A program made the translations under genes and the position numbers. DNA of 64,000 nucleotides from Saccharospirillum sp965652395 (GTDB lineage: Bacteria > Pseudomonadota > Gammaproteobacteria > Pseudomonadales > Natronospirillaceae): positions 62,001 to 126,000 of the forward strand of contig CBFGUW010000007.1 in NCBI GenBank assembly GCA_965652395.1. Reading direction: 5' to 3'. Positions 43,101-52,344 of the stretch are shown here, piece after piece. Each line of letters opens with the position of its first letter. Within the stretch, counting starts at the first letter, position 1. Under the pieces are notes generated by a model. That model saw only the letters and a program-made list of their open reading frames with translations, was not told the origin of the DNA and did not search any database.

Positions 43101-44096
43101 ATGGAATATCGTCGATTGGGAAAATCAGGTTTAAAACTATCGGCCCTGTCGTTGGGTTCCTGGGTCACCTTTGGCAAACAGGTGGATTTGAACGATGCCA
43201 AAGCTCTGCTGAAAACCGCATACGATTCGGGCATCAACTTTTTCGACAACGCTGAAGGGTATGAAGCCGGTGAATCGGAAAAGATCATGGGCGATGCCAT
43301 CAATGCGTTGGGATTGCCGCGTGATACCTTTGCGGTGTCATCGAAGGTGTTTTGGGGTGGCGATAAACCAACGCAGCTGGGGTTGTCGGCGAAGCATGTG
43401 CGGGATGCCTGTGATGCGGCGTTGAAGCGTTTGAAGGTGGAGTATCTGGATTTGTATTTTTGCCACCGCCCGGATGTGGATACGCCGGTGGAGGAAACGG
43501 TGCGTGCGATGCACCATCTGGTGCAGCAGGGCAAGGTGATGTATTGGGGGACGTCGGAGTGGAGTGCCCAGCAAATCACCGAGGCACATGCTGTTGCGCG
43601 CCGTGAGCATTTGACGCCGCCGACGATGGAGCAGCCGCAGTACAATATGTTTCATCGCGATCGGTTTGAGGCGGAGTATCGGCCGTTGTTTGAACAGTAT
43701 GGGATGGGTACGACCATTTGGTCGCCTTTGGCTTCAGGCATTTTGACCGGTAAATATCTGAACGGTATCCCGGACGACAGCCGGATGAATCTGCCGGGTT
43801 ACGAGTGGCTGAAGGAGTCGTTGATGAGCGAGGAGGGCCAGGCGAAGCTTGAGAAGGTTCGTCAGTTGAAGCCGTTGGCGGAGGAGTTGGATATCAGCCT
43901 GACGCATTTGGCATTGGGTTGGTGTTTGAAAAACCCGAACGTGAGTACGGTGATTCTGGGGGCGTCTCGTTTGAGTCAGTTGCAGGATAACCTGCGCACT
44001 TTGGATATTCTGGATAAAATGGACGACGATGTGATGGAGCGCATCGAACACATCCTGGGTAATACCCCTTCCGGTCCGGAGCGTTTTGGGCAATAA
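43101..44096 (+). CDS. Aldo/keto reductase 3, YghZ/Kv-beta-like
   Basis: 331 residues, beginning MEYRRLGKSGLKLSALSLG. Tetrad candidates: FDNAEGYEAGESEKIMG, VSSKVFWGG and YFCHRPDVDTP. MEQPQYNMFHRDRFE and TIWSPLASGILTGKY place it with the potassium-channel-beta/YghZ (AKR6/14) branch, which reduces methylglyoxal, L-glyceraldehyde 3-phosphate and similar aldehydes. It is flanked by elements B and C. Confidence 0.93.
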   Translation: MEYRRLGKSGLKLSALSLGSWVTFGKQVDLNDAKALLKTAYDSGINFFDNAEGYEAGESEKIMGDAINALGLPRDTFAVSSKVFWGGDKPTQLGLSAKHVRDACDAALKRLKVEYLDLYFCHRPDVDTPVEETVRAMHHLVQQGKVMYWGTSEWSAQQITEAHAVARREHLTPPTMEQPQYNMFHRDRFEAEYRPLFEQYGMGTTIWSPLASGILTGKYLNGIPDDSRMNLPGYEWLKESLMSEEGQAKLEKVRQLKPLAEELDISLTHLALGWCLKNPNVSTVILGASRLSQLQDNLRTLDILDKMDDDVMERIEHILGNTPSGPERFGQ

Positions 44097-44128
44097 GTGA
44101 GTGCCACCTGCTGGGACATTCTTTCCAG

Positions 44129-44328
44129 CTCAAGTTTCGGAGTTCGCCAGCAAAGGCGAGCCCCGGATGTCAGGTAGGCTCATCAAGGGTGGTCCGCATC
44201 ATGGATGATGCGGTCCAGGCCCCATGGATGGGTTGAGTGGGCGGCATCCCGCACGACCCTTGAGGAGCCTACCTGACAGCCGGGGCGTATTCAGGCAACG
44301 TTTTGAACAGCGAACTCCGAAACTTGAG
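44129..44328 (+). repeat. Large stem-loop element C with nested outer inverted repeat
   Basis: Inner arms 44161-44190 and 44256-44285 match at 28 of 30 positions. An outer pair, 44129-44147 and 44310-44328, is perfectly complementary over 19 bases. The interior has a GCATCAT-GG-ATGATGC palindrome and the long core at 44220-44260. It lies between aldo/keto reductase 3 and the MFS gene. Confidence 0.9.
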
Positions 44329-44391
44329 TTTCCAGGAATGACCCGGCAATCGTTTTTGTTCTTTTGATGGACCCTAACAGTTGGACGCTTT

Positions 44392-45561
44392 GTGAATCTT
44401 CAGTTTTGGTTACAACCCGTTATTTTGCGGTTGCTGGCGTTGTGCCTGTTATTGGGCACGGCCGGTGCTTCGGTGTTTCCCGTTCTCAGTACGCATTTAT
44501 CGACCAATCTCGGTATTGAGCCCTTGTGGATCGGTGTGTTTTTCGGTGCCAATACCTTGGCGGGCATCGGGGTGAGCCAATGGTTGGCGAAGCGGTCGGA
44601 TGCCGGTATGAGCCGGATGCGAATTCTGGTCGTCGCTGTGGTGGTGTCGATGTTGGGTTCGGTGGGGCTTGGTTACATCACCTGGTATCCGGGTTTGATG
44701 CTGGCGGGGATGGTTTGGTTTGGCTTGTCGTCCACGGCTCAGCCGCAGTTGTTCGCTTTGGCGAGAGAGCAAATCAACGACAGTCAGGCGGCTCTGTTTC
44801 AGTCGGTATTGCGGGCGACCATTTCCATGAGTTGGATCGCCGGACCTCCGTTGGCGTATTTATTGTTCGAGCAAATCGGCTTTCGCAACCTTATGTTGAT
44901 CACGGCGGGGATATTCGCGTTATGTCTGTTGCTGTTGCCGGGTTTGAAGGATGCCCGTCTGGCACCGGCGGCCCAGACGGTGACGGTCACCGATCCTCGC
45001 ATTCTGGGATTGATGTTGGTGACGATTGCGATCTTCGCCGCCAATTCGATGTACATCGTTTATATGCCGTTGTATGTGCGGGATGTGTTGGGGCTGATCA
45101 GCATTGCTCCGGGTATCTTGATGGGGCTGGCGGCGGGCCTTGAAATCCCCTTGATGATTGGCGGGGGCGCTTTTGCGCACCGTTGGCCGTTGTTCGCCCC
45201 CCTGCGCTTGGCCGCTTTGTGCGGTGTGGTTTTTTATTTGGGTGTCTGGTGGTTCGAAAGCTTTACGGCCATGCTGGTGTTGCAGTTGTTCAATGCCGGT
45301 TTGGTGGGGTTGGCTGCGGGCCTGGGCATCAGTATTTTTCAGAGCCTGATGAAAGACCGGCTCGGCATGGCCTCTACGCTTTATACCAATGCCATTAAAA
45401 TCGGCAGTCTGGCCGGGTCGGCCCTGGGTGGATTGATCGCCCAACTCGGTGGGTTCGATTGGGTGTTTTTGAGTTGCGCGATCCTGGCCGGTCTGGCCCT
45501 GGTATTTGTCCAGTTGCTCAGTTATAAACAGGCCTCTCTTTCGGAGTCTGCTGTGAAATGA
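44392..45561 (+). CDS. MFS transporter, SET-type sugar efflux family
   Basis: 389 residues from a GTG, with 12 membrane helices. AGASVFPVLSTHLSTNLG, GVFFGANTLAGIGVSQWLAKRSD and the central break match Set-type sugar/drug efflux proteins. It could export sugars or related small molecules across the inner membrane. It overlaps the LysE-family gene by 4 bases (ATGA), so two exporters are co-expressed. Confidence 0.85.
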   Translation: MNLQFWLQPVILRLLALCLLLGTAGASVFPVLSTHLSTNLGIEPLWIGVFFGANTLAGIGVSQWLAKRSDAGMSRMRILVVAVVVSMLGSVGLGYITWYPGLMLAGMVWFGLSSTAQPQLFALAREQINDSQAALFQSVLRATISMSWIAGPPLAYLLFEQIGFRNLMLITAGIFALCLLLLPGLKDARLAPAAQTVTVTDPRILGLMLVTIAIFAANSMYIVYMPLYVRDVLGLISIAPGILMGLAAGLEIPLMIGGGAFAHRWPLFAPLRLAALCGVVFYLGVWWFESFTAMLVLQLFNAGLVGLAAGLGISIFQSLMKDRLGMASTLYTNAIKIGSLAGSALGGLIAQLGGFDWVFLSCAILAGLALVFVQLLSYKQASLSESAVK

Positions 45562-46184
45562 TCAATACCGCCCTGCTTGCTGCCTTTATTCCCACTTTTA
45601 TTTTGGTGTCGCTCACTCCGGGTATGTGCATGACCCTGTCCATGAGTCTCGGCATCACCATCGGGGTTCGGCGAACTTTTTGGATGATGGCGGGAGAGCT
45701 GGTCGGAGTTGGTTTGGTGGCGGTCATGGCTGTGATCGGCGTCGCGGCCATCATGCTGGGCTCACCGGTGATCTTTACCGCCTTCAAGTGGGTCGGCGGG
45801 GCTTACCTGATGTGGCTTGGCATTCAGATGTGGCAGTCGAAGGGAAAGCTGGCGATACCTGAAACCGGCGACAGTGCTCATGCCGGGGCCAGCCGCTGGC
45901 AGTTGGCGGTGCAGGGCTTTGTCACGGCGGTGGCCAACCCGAAAGGCTGGGCCTTTTTTATGGTATTGCTGCCTCCTTTTTTGGATGACAGCCGCCCGTT
46001 GGCGCCTCAGTTGGCTGTGTTGATTGCCGTGTTGCTGATGATCGAATGGCTTTCCTTGATCCTTTACGCCAGCGGTGGCAAAACCCTGAGCCGGATTTTG
46101 GCACGCGGACGTAACGTCCGTTTGATCAATCGGGTGGCCGGAACTCTGATGGTGGGGGTCGGTCTCTGGTTGGCGCTGGGGTGA
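45558..46184 (+). CDS. LysE/RhtB family amino-acid exporter
   Basis: 208 residues with six hydrophobic segments and the family opening FILVSLTPGMCMTLSMSLGITIGVRR. FKWVGGAYLMWLGIQMW and the VANPKGWAFFMVLLP block are typical. It is predicted to export amino acids or homoserine lactone-like compounds. Translationally coupled to the MFS gene; converges on the kinase gene with a 2-base gap. Confidence 0.93.
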   Translation: MINTALLAAFIPTFILVSLTPGMCMTLSMSLGITIGVRRTFWMMAGELVGVGLVAVMAVIGVAAIMLGSPVIFTAFKWVGGAYLMWLGIQMWQSKGKLAIPETGDSAHAGASRWQLAVQGFVTAVANPKGWAFFMVLLPPFLDDSRPLAPQLAVLIAVLLMIEWLSLILYASGGKTLSRILARGRNVRLINRVAGTLMVGVGLWLALG

Positions 46185-46186
46185 AC

Positions 46187-46810
46187 TTAGCCTTCCAAAA
46201 TGCAATCCGCTTCACTTAGGTTGTCGGTGACCGCCCGGGCATTTGGCAAATCGTTTTGCCCGACTTTTTCCCGGGCCTGGTCTTCGCTGAATCCGTGATC
46301 CAACCACCTTTGCATGAGGCGTTTTTCCAGCGTTTCGAGTGGTACTCTCAGAAAAATCCTCAGATCAAAAAAAGCGTGGAGTTCAGTCCAGGGCGGCTGA
46401 TTAAACAGCAGGTAGTTGCCTTCGACCAGGATCAACCGTTGGCTGGAAGTCACCCGTCGTGCGGCGGCGCGGGACAGATCGGCCTCGCGATCGAAAACGG
46501 GTAAATAAACGTCTTCCCGATCCGCCTTGATGGCTGCCAGGGTTCGCTTCAGACCCAGAATATCGAAGGTATGAGGCGCGCCTTTTCGGGACCGCCAACC
46601 TTCCCGGTCGAGAATGGTGTTGTCGAGATGAAAACCATCCATCGGCACCAGAGAGGAGAGCCCGTTGTCGCCACCCCAATGTTCATGGAGTTGTTCCGCG
46701 ATAGTTGACTTGCCACTGCCCGGTGCACCAGCAATAGCCACTATTAAGCGTTCGTCATTGTTTAACCGGCTTTGAACCTGTTGTAGAACGGTGTGAAAGT
46801 GGCTATTCAC
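46187..46810 (-). CDS. Nucleoside/sugar kinase-like P-loop protein
   Basis: 207 residues. Walker A AGAPGSGKST near 27-36, then VPMDGFHLDNTIL and RKGAPHTFDILGL, and LVEGNYLLF. This pattern is shared by uridine kinase/phosphoribulokinase relatives such as FrcK and pantothenate-kinase-like YggC. The substrate cannot be fixed. Its ATG overlaps the end of the upstream GGDEF-EAL gene by 4 bases. Confidence 0.87.
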   Translation of the reverse strand: MNSHFHTVLQQVQSRLNNDERLIVAIAGAPGSGKSTIAEQLHEHWGGDNGLSSLVPMDGFHLDNTILDREGWRSRKGAPHTFDILGLKRTLAAIKADREDVYLPVFDREADLSRAAARRVTSSQRLILVEGNYLLFNQPPWTELHAFFDLRIFLRVPLETLEKRLMQRWLDHGFSEDQAREKVGQNDLPNARAVTDNLSEADCILEG

Positions 46811-49467
46811 CCTGTCCCCCTTTTATTTTTTTCGTCCAGCAAGGCCAGAAAATCATCCAATGGCATGGGTCTGGCGAGATAGAACCCCTGGACCTCGTCA
46901 ATATCCAACCCATTCATATAGGCTAACTGCTCTGCGGTTTCTATGCCTTCGGCATTGATGGCCAGCTTCAGTGTCTTTCCGATTTGCGCAGCGGCCTGAA
47001 CCACGGCCATCGCAGTTGTGTTCTCCAGCATATCGCGTATGAAGCTTTGGTCGATTTTTATTTTATCGACCGGGAACTGTGTCAGGTAACTTAGCGAGGA
47101 GTAGCCGGTGCCGAAATCGTCCAACGATATGGTCATGCCATGGCGGCGTAATTCATTCAGAGAGCGAATCACCTTATCGGTATTTTCGAACATGACCCGT
47201 TCGGTCAATTCCACCGCCATGTTGGCGCCCCATAGATGAATTTTATTTTCCAAGGGTGCCAGCAGATCATCAAAGGTGTCGTAATTAAAATGATGAGCCG
47301 ACAGGTTGAAGCTCAGTTTAATGTGCGGGTGGCGTTCGGCCAGTCGTTCGCAACTTTCAGCGACACGTCTCATGACCCAGGCATCGATATCGGCAATAAG
47401 ACCACAACGTTCGGCGAGGGGAATAAAGCGACCGGGGCTGATCATGCCTTCTTTGGCTGGCCATCGGATGAGCGCTTCCGCGCCGATTACACGGGAACCG
47501 TTGGTATCGAAAACCGGTTGGAAATAGAGCGTCAGTTCATTGTGTTCAATGGCTTCGGCCAGGCGTTTTTCCAATTCTTTTTCGGATTGCAGCCGCACCC
47601 GCATCGACTCTTCATACAACCGATAACCGGCGCGGCCGCTTCGCTTGCAGCTGTACAGTGCAAGATCCGCCGCCCGCATGATGTCTTCCAGCACGGTATC
47701 GGCATTATCGAGGTTAAGTTGGGTGCTGCGTACCACACCAAGACTGGCGGTTACCTTTAAATGGTTTTCATGGTAAACGAATTCACGGCTGATTCGTCGG
47801 CATATCTGATTGCAGAAGGTATCCAGATCGGTGTTGTTCAGATCGCCATCGATCACAATGGCGAACTCATCCCCTCCCAATCGAAAGGTTTGATAGATGG
47901 CATTCAAAGGCTGTTGCAGCCGTTGCGAGACATCTTTCAGCAAAGCATCGCCAATCAAATGGCCGAGGGTGTCATTGATGTCTTTGAAGTGATCCAGGTC
48001 GAGAAAGATAACGATGAATTCATGGAAGCGATGTTCACGCCAGTGCTGATAAATTTCTTCCAGATGGGATTGGAAACGGCTTCGATTGGGGAGTGAAGTC
48101 AGAGGATCGTGTTCCGCCAGATAACGGATTTCGTTTTCCGCTGTGACCTGTTCGGAGATGTCCAGGATGGAGCCTTCAATGATGAGTCGGTCGCTATCCG
48201 CTTCCTGCACATATTGAGCATTCAACAATACCCAGATTCGGTTGCCATCCTGTCGTCGGAATTGCAGGCGGGCGTGGCTGATGCGTTTTTCCCGTTGCAG
48301 TTTTTCCAGAATCTGCCCACGAAGTTGGGTGTCTACATAGAGATCCCGGCCGATGTTTCTGTAATATCGAATGCACTCTTCGGGAGTGGCGCACCCCAAC
48401 AACTGGGCGAACATATCGTTCACGCGCAGGAACCGGCCATCGCCGGTTGAGCGAAACAAACCGGCCTGGGCGTTGTTGAACAGGCGCTGAAAATCGCTTT
48501 CCGCCTGAACTCTGGCGAATTCGGAGCGTTTGAATGCGGTCATGTCCGCGACCGTGCCAATAATGTGCTCAAGCTCGCCAACTTCATTGTTCACGGCTCG
48601 GGCGTTTTGCCTCACCCAGACGGTGGCGCCGTCCTTGCGGAACATCTCGCACTCGAAACCCACCACTTCCTGATCCCGCTTGAGCTGATCGATAAAACGG
48701 CGGCGGTCCTCGGGGTACCGATAGATATCCCGGCTGGTTTGCTTCACCGCCTGCTTCATGGCCATGGGGTTTTCATAGCCGAACAGCCGGGCCAGTGAGT
48801 TGTTGGCATAAATGAGTTCACCTTCGCGGCTGGTCTGATAAATACCATCCACCGAATACTCAAGAATGCGTCGATAATTTTCCCGGTCCAGCATGGGGTG
48901 GCAGACCATCACCAGATATTGGTGACTCGGGTCGCTGCTGATTTCCCAGCGTAGATACTGGCCTTTGATTTCCCGTTCCAACTCAGTGACCTGAGCGCCT
49001 CGGAGCCATTCTTCGAAGCAGTTCCCGAATTCATCGGGAAGCAAGGGCAGCCAGCTGTCCACCATCAATCGTCGGCGGAAGTTGTCAGCCGCCGTATTCA
49101 TGAATACCAACTCGCGTTGATGGTCGAATATGAGTGCGTTGAACTGAATCAGCATCAGGCTGCTTTTCAGTACATCCAGTTGGCGCCAGACGTGCAACAG
49201 CAATTGCTGACTGCCCAAAGGCGTCAGGCTGGCGAGGGTACCGGGTACACAGTCGCTGAAATTATTGCGCTGATCCGGTTCACGGTGATAACGGTCCAGC
49301 CAGTTGTTGAACTCCGCCCACTGAAGGCGCAGATCCGCTCCCGTCTCTAGTTCGCAGTCTGACAGGATTCCGCTGCTGTCGCCCACGTGCAGCAGGCGAT
49401 AGGCATCATCCAACAACAACTTGGCCGTCCCTATGGAGACGTTTTCGAGGCTCGACACTACTAACAA
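46807..49467 (-). CDS. PAS-PAS-GGDEF-EAL cyclic di-GMP protein
   Basis: 886 residues if the TTG at 49467 is the start, which is uncertain; no clear ribosome site is seen. An N-terminal PAS-like region (about 100-190) precedes two PAS domains (about 200-310, 325-435), GGDEF with intact RLGGDEF at 531-535, and EAL with EALIRW at 664-669, DDFGTGYSSLSYL, KIDQSFI and NAEGIETAEQ. All EAL catalytic signatures are present, so it is likely a phosphodiesterase, possibly with GTP-tuned activity. No membrane segment is evident. Confidence 0.9.
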   Translation of the reverse strand: MLVVSSLENVSIGTAKLLLDDAYRLLHVGDSSGILSDCELETGADLRLQWAEFNNWLDRYHREPDQRNNFSDCVPGTLASLTPLGSQQLLLHVWRQLDVLKSSLMLIQFNALIFDHQRELVFMNTAADNFRRRLMVDSWLPLLPDEFGNCFEEWLRGAQVTELEREIKGQYLRWEISSDPSHQYLVMVCHPMLDRENYRRILEYSVDGIYQTSREGELIYANNSLARLFGYENPMAMKQAVKQTSRDIYRYPEDRRRFIDQLKRDQEVVGFECEMFRKDGATVWVRQNARAVNNEVGELEHIIGTVADMTAFKRSEFARVQAESDFQRLFNNAQAGLFRSTGDGRFLRVNDMFAQLLGCATPEECIRYYRNIGRDLYVDTQLRGQILEKLQREKRISHARLQFRRQDGNRIWVLLNAQYVQEADSDRLIIEGSILDISEQVTAENEIRYLAEHDPLTSLPNRSRFQSHLEEIYQHWREHRFHEFIVIFLDLDHFKDINDTLGHLIGDALLKDVSQRLQQPLNAIYQTFRLGGDEFAIVIDGDLNNTDLDTFCNQICRRISREFVYHENHLKVTASLGVVRSTQLNLDNADTVLEDIMRAADLALYSCKRSGRAGYRLYEESMRVRLQSEKELEKRLAEAIEHNELTLYFQPVFDTNGSRVIGAEALIRWPAKEGMISPGRFIPLAERCGLIADIDAWVMRRVAESCERLAERHPHIKLSFNLSAHHFNYDTFDDLLAPLENKIHLWGANMAVELTERVMFENTDKVIRSLNELRRHGMTISLDDFGTGYSSLSYLTQFPVDKIKIDQSFIRDMLENTTAMAVVQAAAQIGKTLKLAINAEGIETAEQLAYMNGLDIDEVQGFYLARPMPLDDFLALLDEKNKRGTG

Positions 49468-49574
49468 GTCTGTATTGGGGCACTTGTCCTCAGCATAGCC
49501 ATAGGTGGACAGAAATGCACCTTCTCGAAATCGACCTGGATATGGGGCTTTAGAGCAAGGGGCGGATCACCCGA

Positions 49575-49838
49575 TTACCGCAACTGGCTGTCCTTACTCC
49601 CCCGCCGGTTATAGCTGCTGTAAGCTGCTTCGGCGTCCCGCTCACTCTGACATTGAACGCACAGCCGTACGCCGGGAATGGCGCGGCGTCGGGCTTCCGG
49701 AATGGTGGCGTCGCATTCTTCGCAATGGGTGCGGCTGTCGCCGCTCGGCAGTTGTCGACGTGCCCGGTGGATGGCATCTTCGATCGTGCTGTCGATTTGT
49801 TCTTGCACGGCGTCGTCGCCGGCCCAACCACTCGCCAT
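49575..49838 (-). CDS. DksA/TraR-type C4 zinc-finger protein
   Basis: 87 residues. The C4 finger is in HCEECDATIPEARRRAIPGVRLCVQCQ, as in YbiI and short DksA/TraR proteins. The coiled-coil tip of full DksA is missing, so it may bind RNA polymerase only weakly or act otherwise. It sits between the cyclic di-GMP gene and rep, upstream ATG reasonably placed. Confidence 0.88.
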   Translation of the reverse strand: MASGWAGDDAVQEQIDSTIEDAIHRARRQLPSGDSRTHCEECDATIPEARRRAIPGVRLCVQCQSERDAEAAYSSYNRRGSKDSQLR

Positions 49839-49934
49839 ATCGGCCCCCGTTTTATTCCAGTGGGATGCCCAATCTAGTCCAATTCCCGGTGGGATGCGAT
49901 GACGAAGGGGTTTTGGCGCAGAGGTGGGTCGTTT

Positions 49935-51956
49935 CTAGTCACTTCCGCCCAGCATGGCCCGCAAATTGGCGAAGGTGGCTTTCGCTTCCACCGGTCCGGG
50001 GGCTTTGCGTTCCTGTCCTTCCCATACCAGGTCGTCGGGTGGCAGTTCGTCGAGGAACCGGCTGGGGGTGCAGTCCAGAATTTCGCCGAACTGTTTGCGC
50101 TTGGCGGCGTAGGTCATTGCCAGCGTGCGTTGGGCGCGGGTGATGCCGACGTACATCAGGCGGCGTTCTTCTTCTATGTCGCCGTTTTCGATGGAGTTGC
50201 GGTGTGGCAGCAGCTCTTCTTCCAGGCCCATGATGAACACATGCGGGAATTCCAGGCCCTTGGAGGCGTGCAGGGTCATCAGTTGCACGGCGTCGGAGTC
50301 GTCCTCCTCTTCCTGGCGGTCCATGATGTCGCGCAGGACGAGTTTGCCGATGGCGTCCTGAACCTGGATGTCGGAGTCGTCGTCTTCATCGCCTTTCTCC
50401 AGCATGGCTTTCAGACCGTCGATGAGGATATAGACGTTGGCGAGGCGTTTTTCGGCCATCAGGTCCGAGGTGCTGTCCTGGCGCAGCCAGGCTTCGTAGT
50501 TGATGTCGGTGACCACTTCCCGGATGACCATTACCGGGTCGTCGTCGGTGTGGAGTTTGTGAATGGTGCGCTCGAGCCAGCTGGTGAAGCGGATCAGGCG
50601 TTCAGCTGCTTTTTCGGGCAGGTGTTGCTGCAGGCCGATTTCCTGGCAGGCGGCGCTGAGGCTGACTTTGCGCTGGGCGGCGTAGTCGTTCAGTTTTTCG
50701 AGCGTTGCGGGGCCGATCTCGCGGCGTGGTGTGTTGATGATGCGCAGGAAGGCGGCGTCGTCATCCGGGTTCACCAGCAAGCGCAGGTAACTCATGATGT
50801 CTTTGATTTCGGCCTTGGCGAAGAAGCTGGTGCCGCCATTTATTTTGTAGGGGATGCGGTTCTGCTGGAGTTTGATTTCCAGGATGCGCGCCTGATGGTT
50901 GCCGCGATAGAGCACGGCGAAATCACGGTATTCGCAACGGCGCACCAGGTGCTGGTGCAGAATTTCATTGGCGATGCGTTCGGCTTCGGCTTCGTCGTTG
51001 GGGGTGCGGATAATGCGGATGGGGTCGCCGTAGCCCATTTCGCTCCACAGGGTTTTGGTGAAGACGTGGGGGTTGTTGTCGATGACGGTGTTTGCCGCTT
51101 TGAGGATCAAGCCGGTGGAGCGGTAGTTTTGCTCGAGTTTGACGACTTTCAGGCCGGGGAAGTCGGTTTGCAGTTGCACGAGGTTTTCGGGCCGGGCGCC
51201 GCGCCAGGAATAGATGGACTGGTCGTCGTCGCCGACGACGGTGAGCTTGGGCTGGTCGCCGACCAGGAGTTTTACCAGCAGGTACTGGGAGGAGTTGGTG
51301 TCCTGATATTCGTCGACCAGCAGATACCGGATGCGGCGCTGCCATTTGGCCAATACCTCCGGGTGCTGCATGAACAGGAGAGTTGGCAGGCGGATCAGGT
51401 CGTCGAAATCGACGGCGTTATAGGCGCCGAGCATGCGGTTGTATTGTTCGTAGATTTCGACGGCCAGGGCGTGGCGGGCGTCTTCCATTTTGCCGCGCAG
51501 GCTGTCGGGTTCGGCGAGGTCGTTCTTCCACAGGCTGATCAGATTGCGGAAGTAGTCGACCTCTTCGACGGCGTTCGGGACTTCTCGGAGCACGATGTCT
51601 TTGATGAGGGCTTTGGAGTCGTGGTCGTCGAAGAGGGTGAATCCGCTTTTTAGGTTCAGCGGGGCGCCGTCTTTGCGCAGGATGTTGAGGCCGAGGTTGT
51701 GGAAGGTGGAGACGATGAGGCCGCGTGCGGCTTTGCCTTTGACGAGTTTGCCGACGCGGGCTTTCATTTCGCGGGCGGCTTTGTTGGTGAAGGTGACGGC
51801 GGCGATGTTGTGGGCTTTGAAGCCGCATTCGTTGATGAGGTAGGCGATCTTTTGGGTGATCACTGAGGTTTTGCCGCTGCCGGCGCCGGCCAATACTAAC
51901 AGGGGACCACTGATGTAGTTTACGGATTCCTGTTGTCTGGGGTTCAATCGGGACAT
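49935..51956 (-). CDS. rep: ATP-dependent DNA helicase Rep
   Basis: 673 residues, the usual Rep length. SF1A motifs: I AGAGSGKTSVI, Ia TFTNKAAREMK, II VDEYQDTN, III VGDDDQSIYSWRGA, IV LEQNYRS, V TLHASKGLEFPHVF and VI YVGITRAQRTL. N-terminal MSRLNPRQQESVNYI distinguishes it from UvrD. Rep clears protein roadblocks ahead of forks with DnaB. A long open frame on the opposite strand is only its shadow. Confidence 0.96.
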   Translation of the reverse strand: MSRLNPRQQESVNYISGPLLVLAGAGSGKTSVITQKIAYLINECGFKAHNIAAVTFTNKAAREMKARVGKLVKGKAARGLIVSTFHNLGLNILRKDGAPLNLKSGFTLFDDHDSKALIKDIVLREVPNAVEEVDYFRNLISLWKNDLAEPDSLRGKMEDARHALAVEIYEQYNRMLGAYNAVDFDDLIRLPTLLFMQHPEVLAKWQRRIRYLLVDEYQDTNSSQYLLVKLLVGDQPKLTVVGDDDQSIYSWRGARPENLVQLQTDFPGLKVVKLEQNYRSTGLILKAANTVIDNNPHVFTKTLWSEMGYGDPIRIIRTPNDEAEAERIANEILHQHLVRRCEYRDFAVLYRGNHQARILEIKLQQNRIPYKINGGTSFFAKAEIKDIMSYLRLLVNPDDDAAFLRIINTPRREIGPATLEKLNDYAAQRKVSLSAACQEIGLQQHLPEKAAERLIRFTSWLERTIHKLHTDDDPVMVIREVVTDINYEAWLRQDSTSDLMAEKRLANVYILIDGLKAMLEKGDEDDDSDIQVQDAIGKLVLRDIMDRQEEEDDSDAVQLMTLHASKGLEFPHVFIMGLEEELLPHRNSIENGDIEEERRLMYVGITRAQRTLAMTYAAKRKQFGEILDCTPSRFLDELPPDDLVWEGQERKAPGPVEAKATFANLRAMLGGSD

Positions 51957-52069
51957 GGTGGCGGTGTTTACCTCGGGTTGGATGCGCTCGGGCTGAGCGC
52001 GCGAAGTGTATCAGTCAGGGGCAGACGGCTAAAGATGAGAACAGTGGTTGGAGACGGTGGTGGAAACCC

Positions 52070-52182
52070 GTCCCGTCGGCTGGGTTGGCGTATACAGGGT
52101 GGGCAAAAAAACCACCCAGGGGGCAGGACCGCACCAACCCAGCAAAGGACCCCCCAGGATAAACCAAACCAACCGACGGGAC
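52070..52182. repeat. Structured intergenic element unrelated to elements A-D
   Basis: Arms 52070-52088 and 52164-52182 are complementary at 17 of 19 positions (GTCCCGTCGG...). Inside, GGGTGG...CCACCC forms a hairpin around gcaaaaaaa, and GCTGGGTTGG (52079-52088) can alternatively pair exactly with 52134-52143. Confidence 0.7.
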
Positions 52183-52329
52183 TAGCCTCCGTCAGCCAAG
52201 TCGGGACTTCAGCAATGAAGAAAGAAGTGCACAGGAGCCCATAAAGTCTTAGGAATTTGGAAATTGACGCTAGTACAGGACATACGAACCAAATTACTGA
52301 CAAAACCGACGTTTATTGTCACTAAATCC

Positions 52330-52344
52330 CCACAGAAACTGTGG
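52330..52344. promoter_or_regulatory. Operator-like dyad upstream of the haem lipoprotein gene
   Basis: CCACAG-AAA-CTGTGG is a perfect 6+6 inverted repeat about 60-70 bases before the start. Confidence 0.35.

Noticed and set aside
44129..44328. Insertion sequence ends with target duplication
   Set aside because: No transposase frame between or near the arms, and no convincing direct repeat flanks were seen.
49899..51653. 584-codon plus-strand open frame opposite rep
   Set aside because: Rep motifs on the minus strand are complete. The plus-strand product is Val/Phe/Gly-rich with no motif, as expected for an antisense shadow of a GC-rich gene.
52070..52182. Integron attC site
   Set aside because: No integrase and no GTTRRRY-type core sites; the fold differs.
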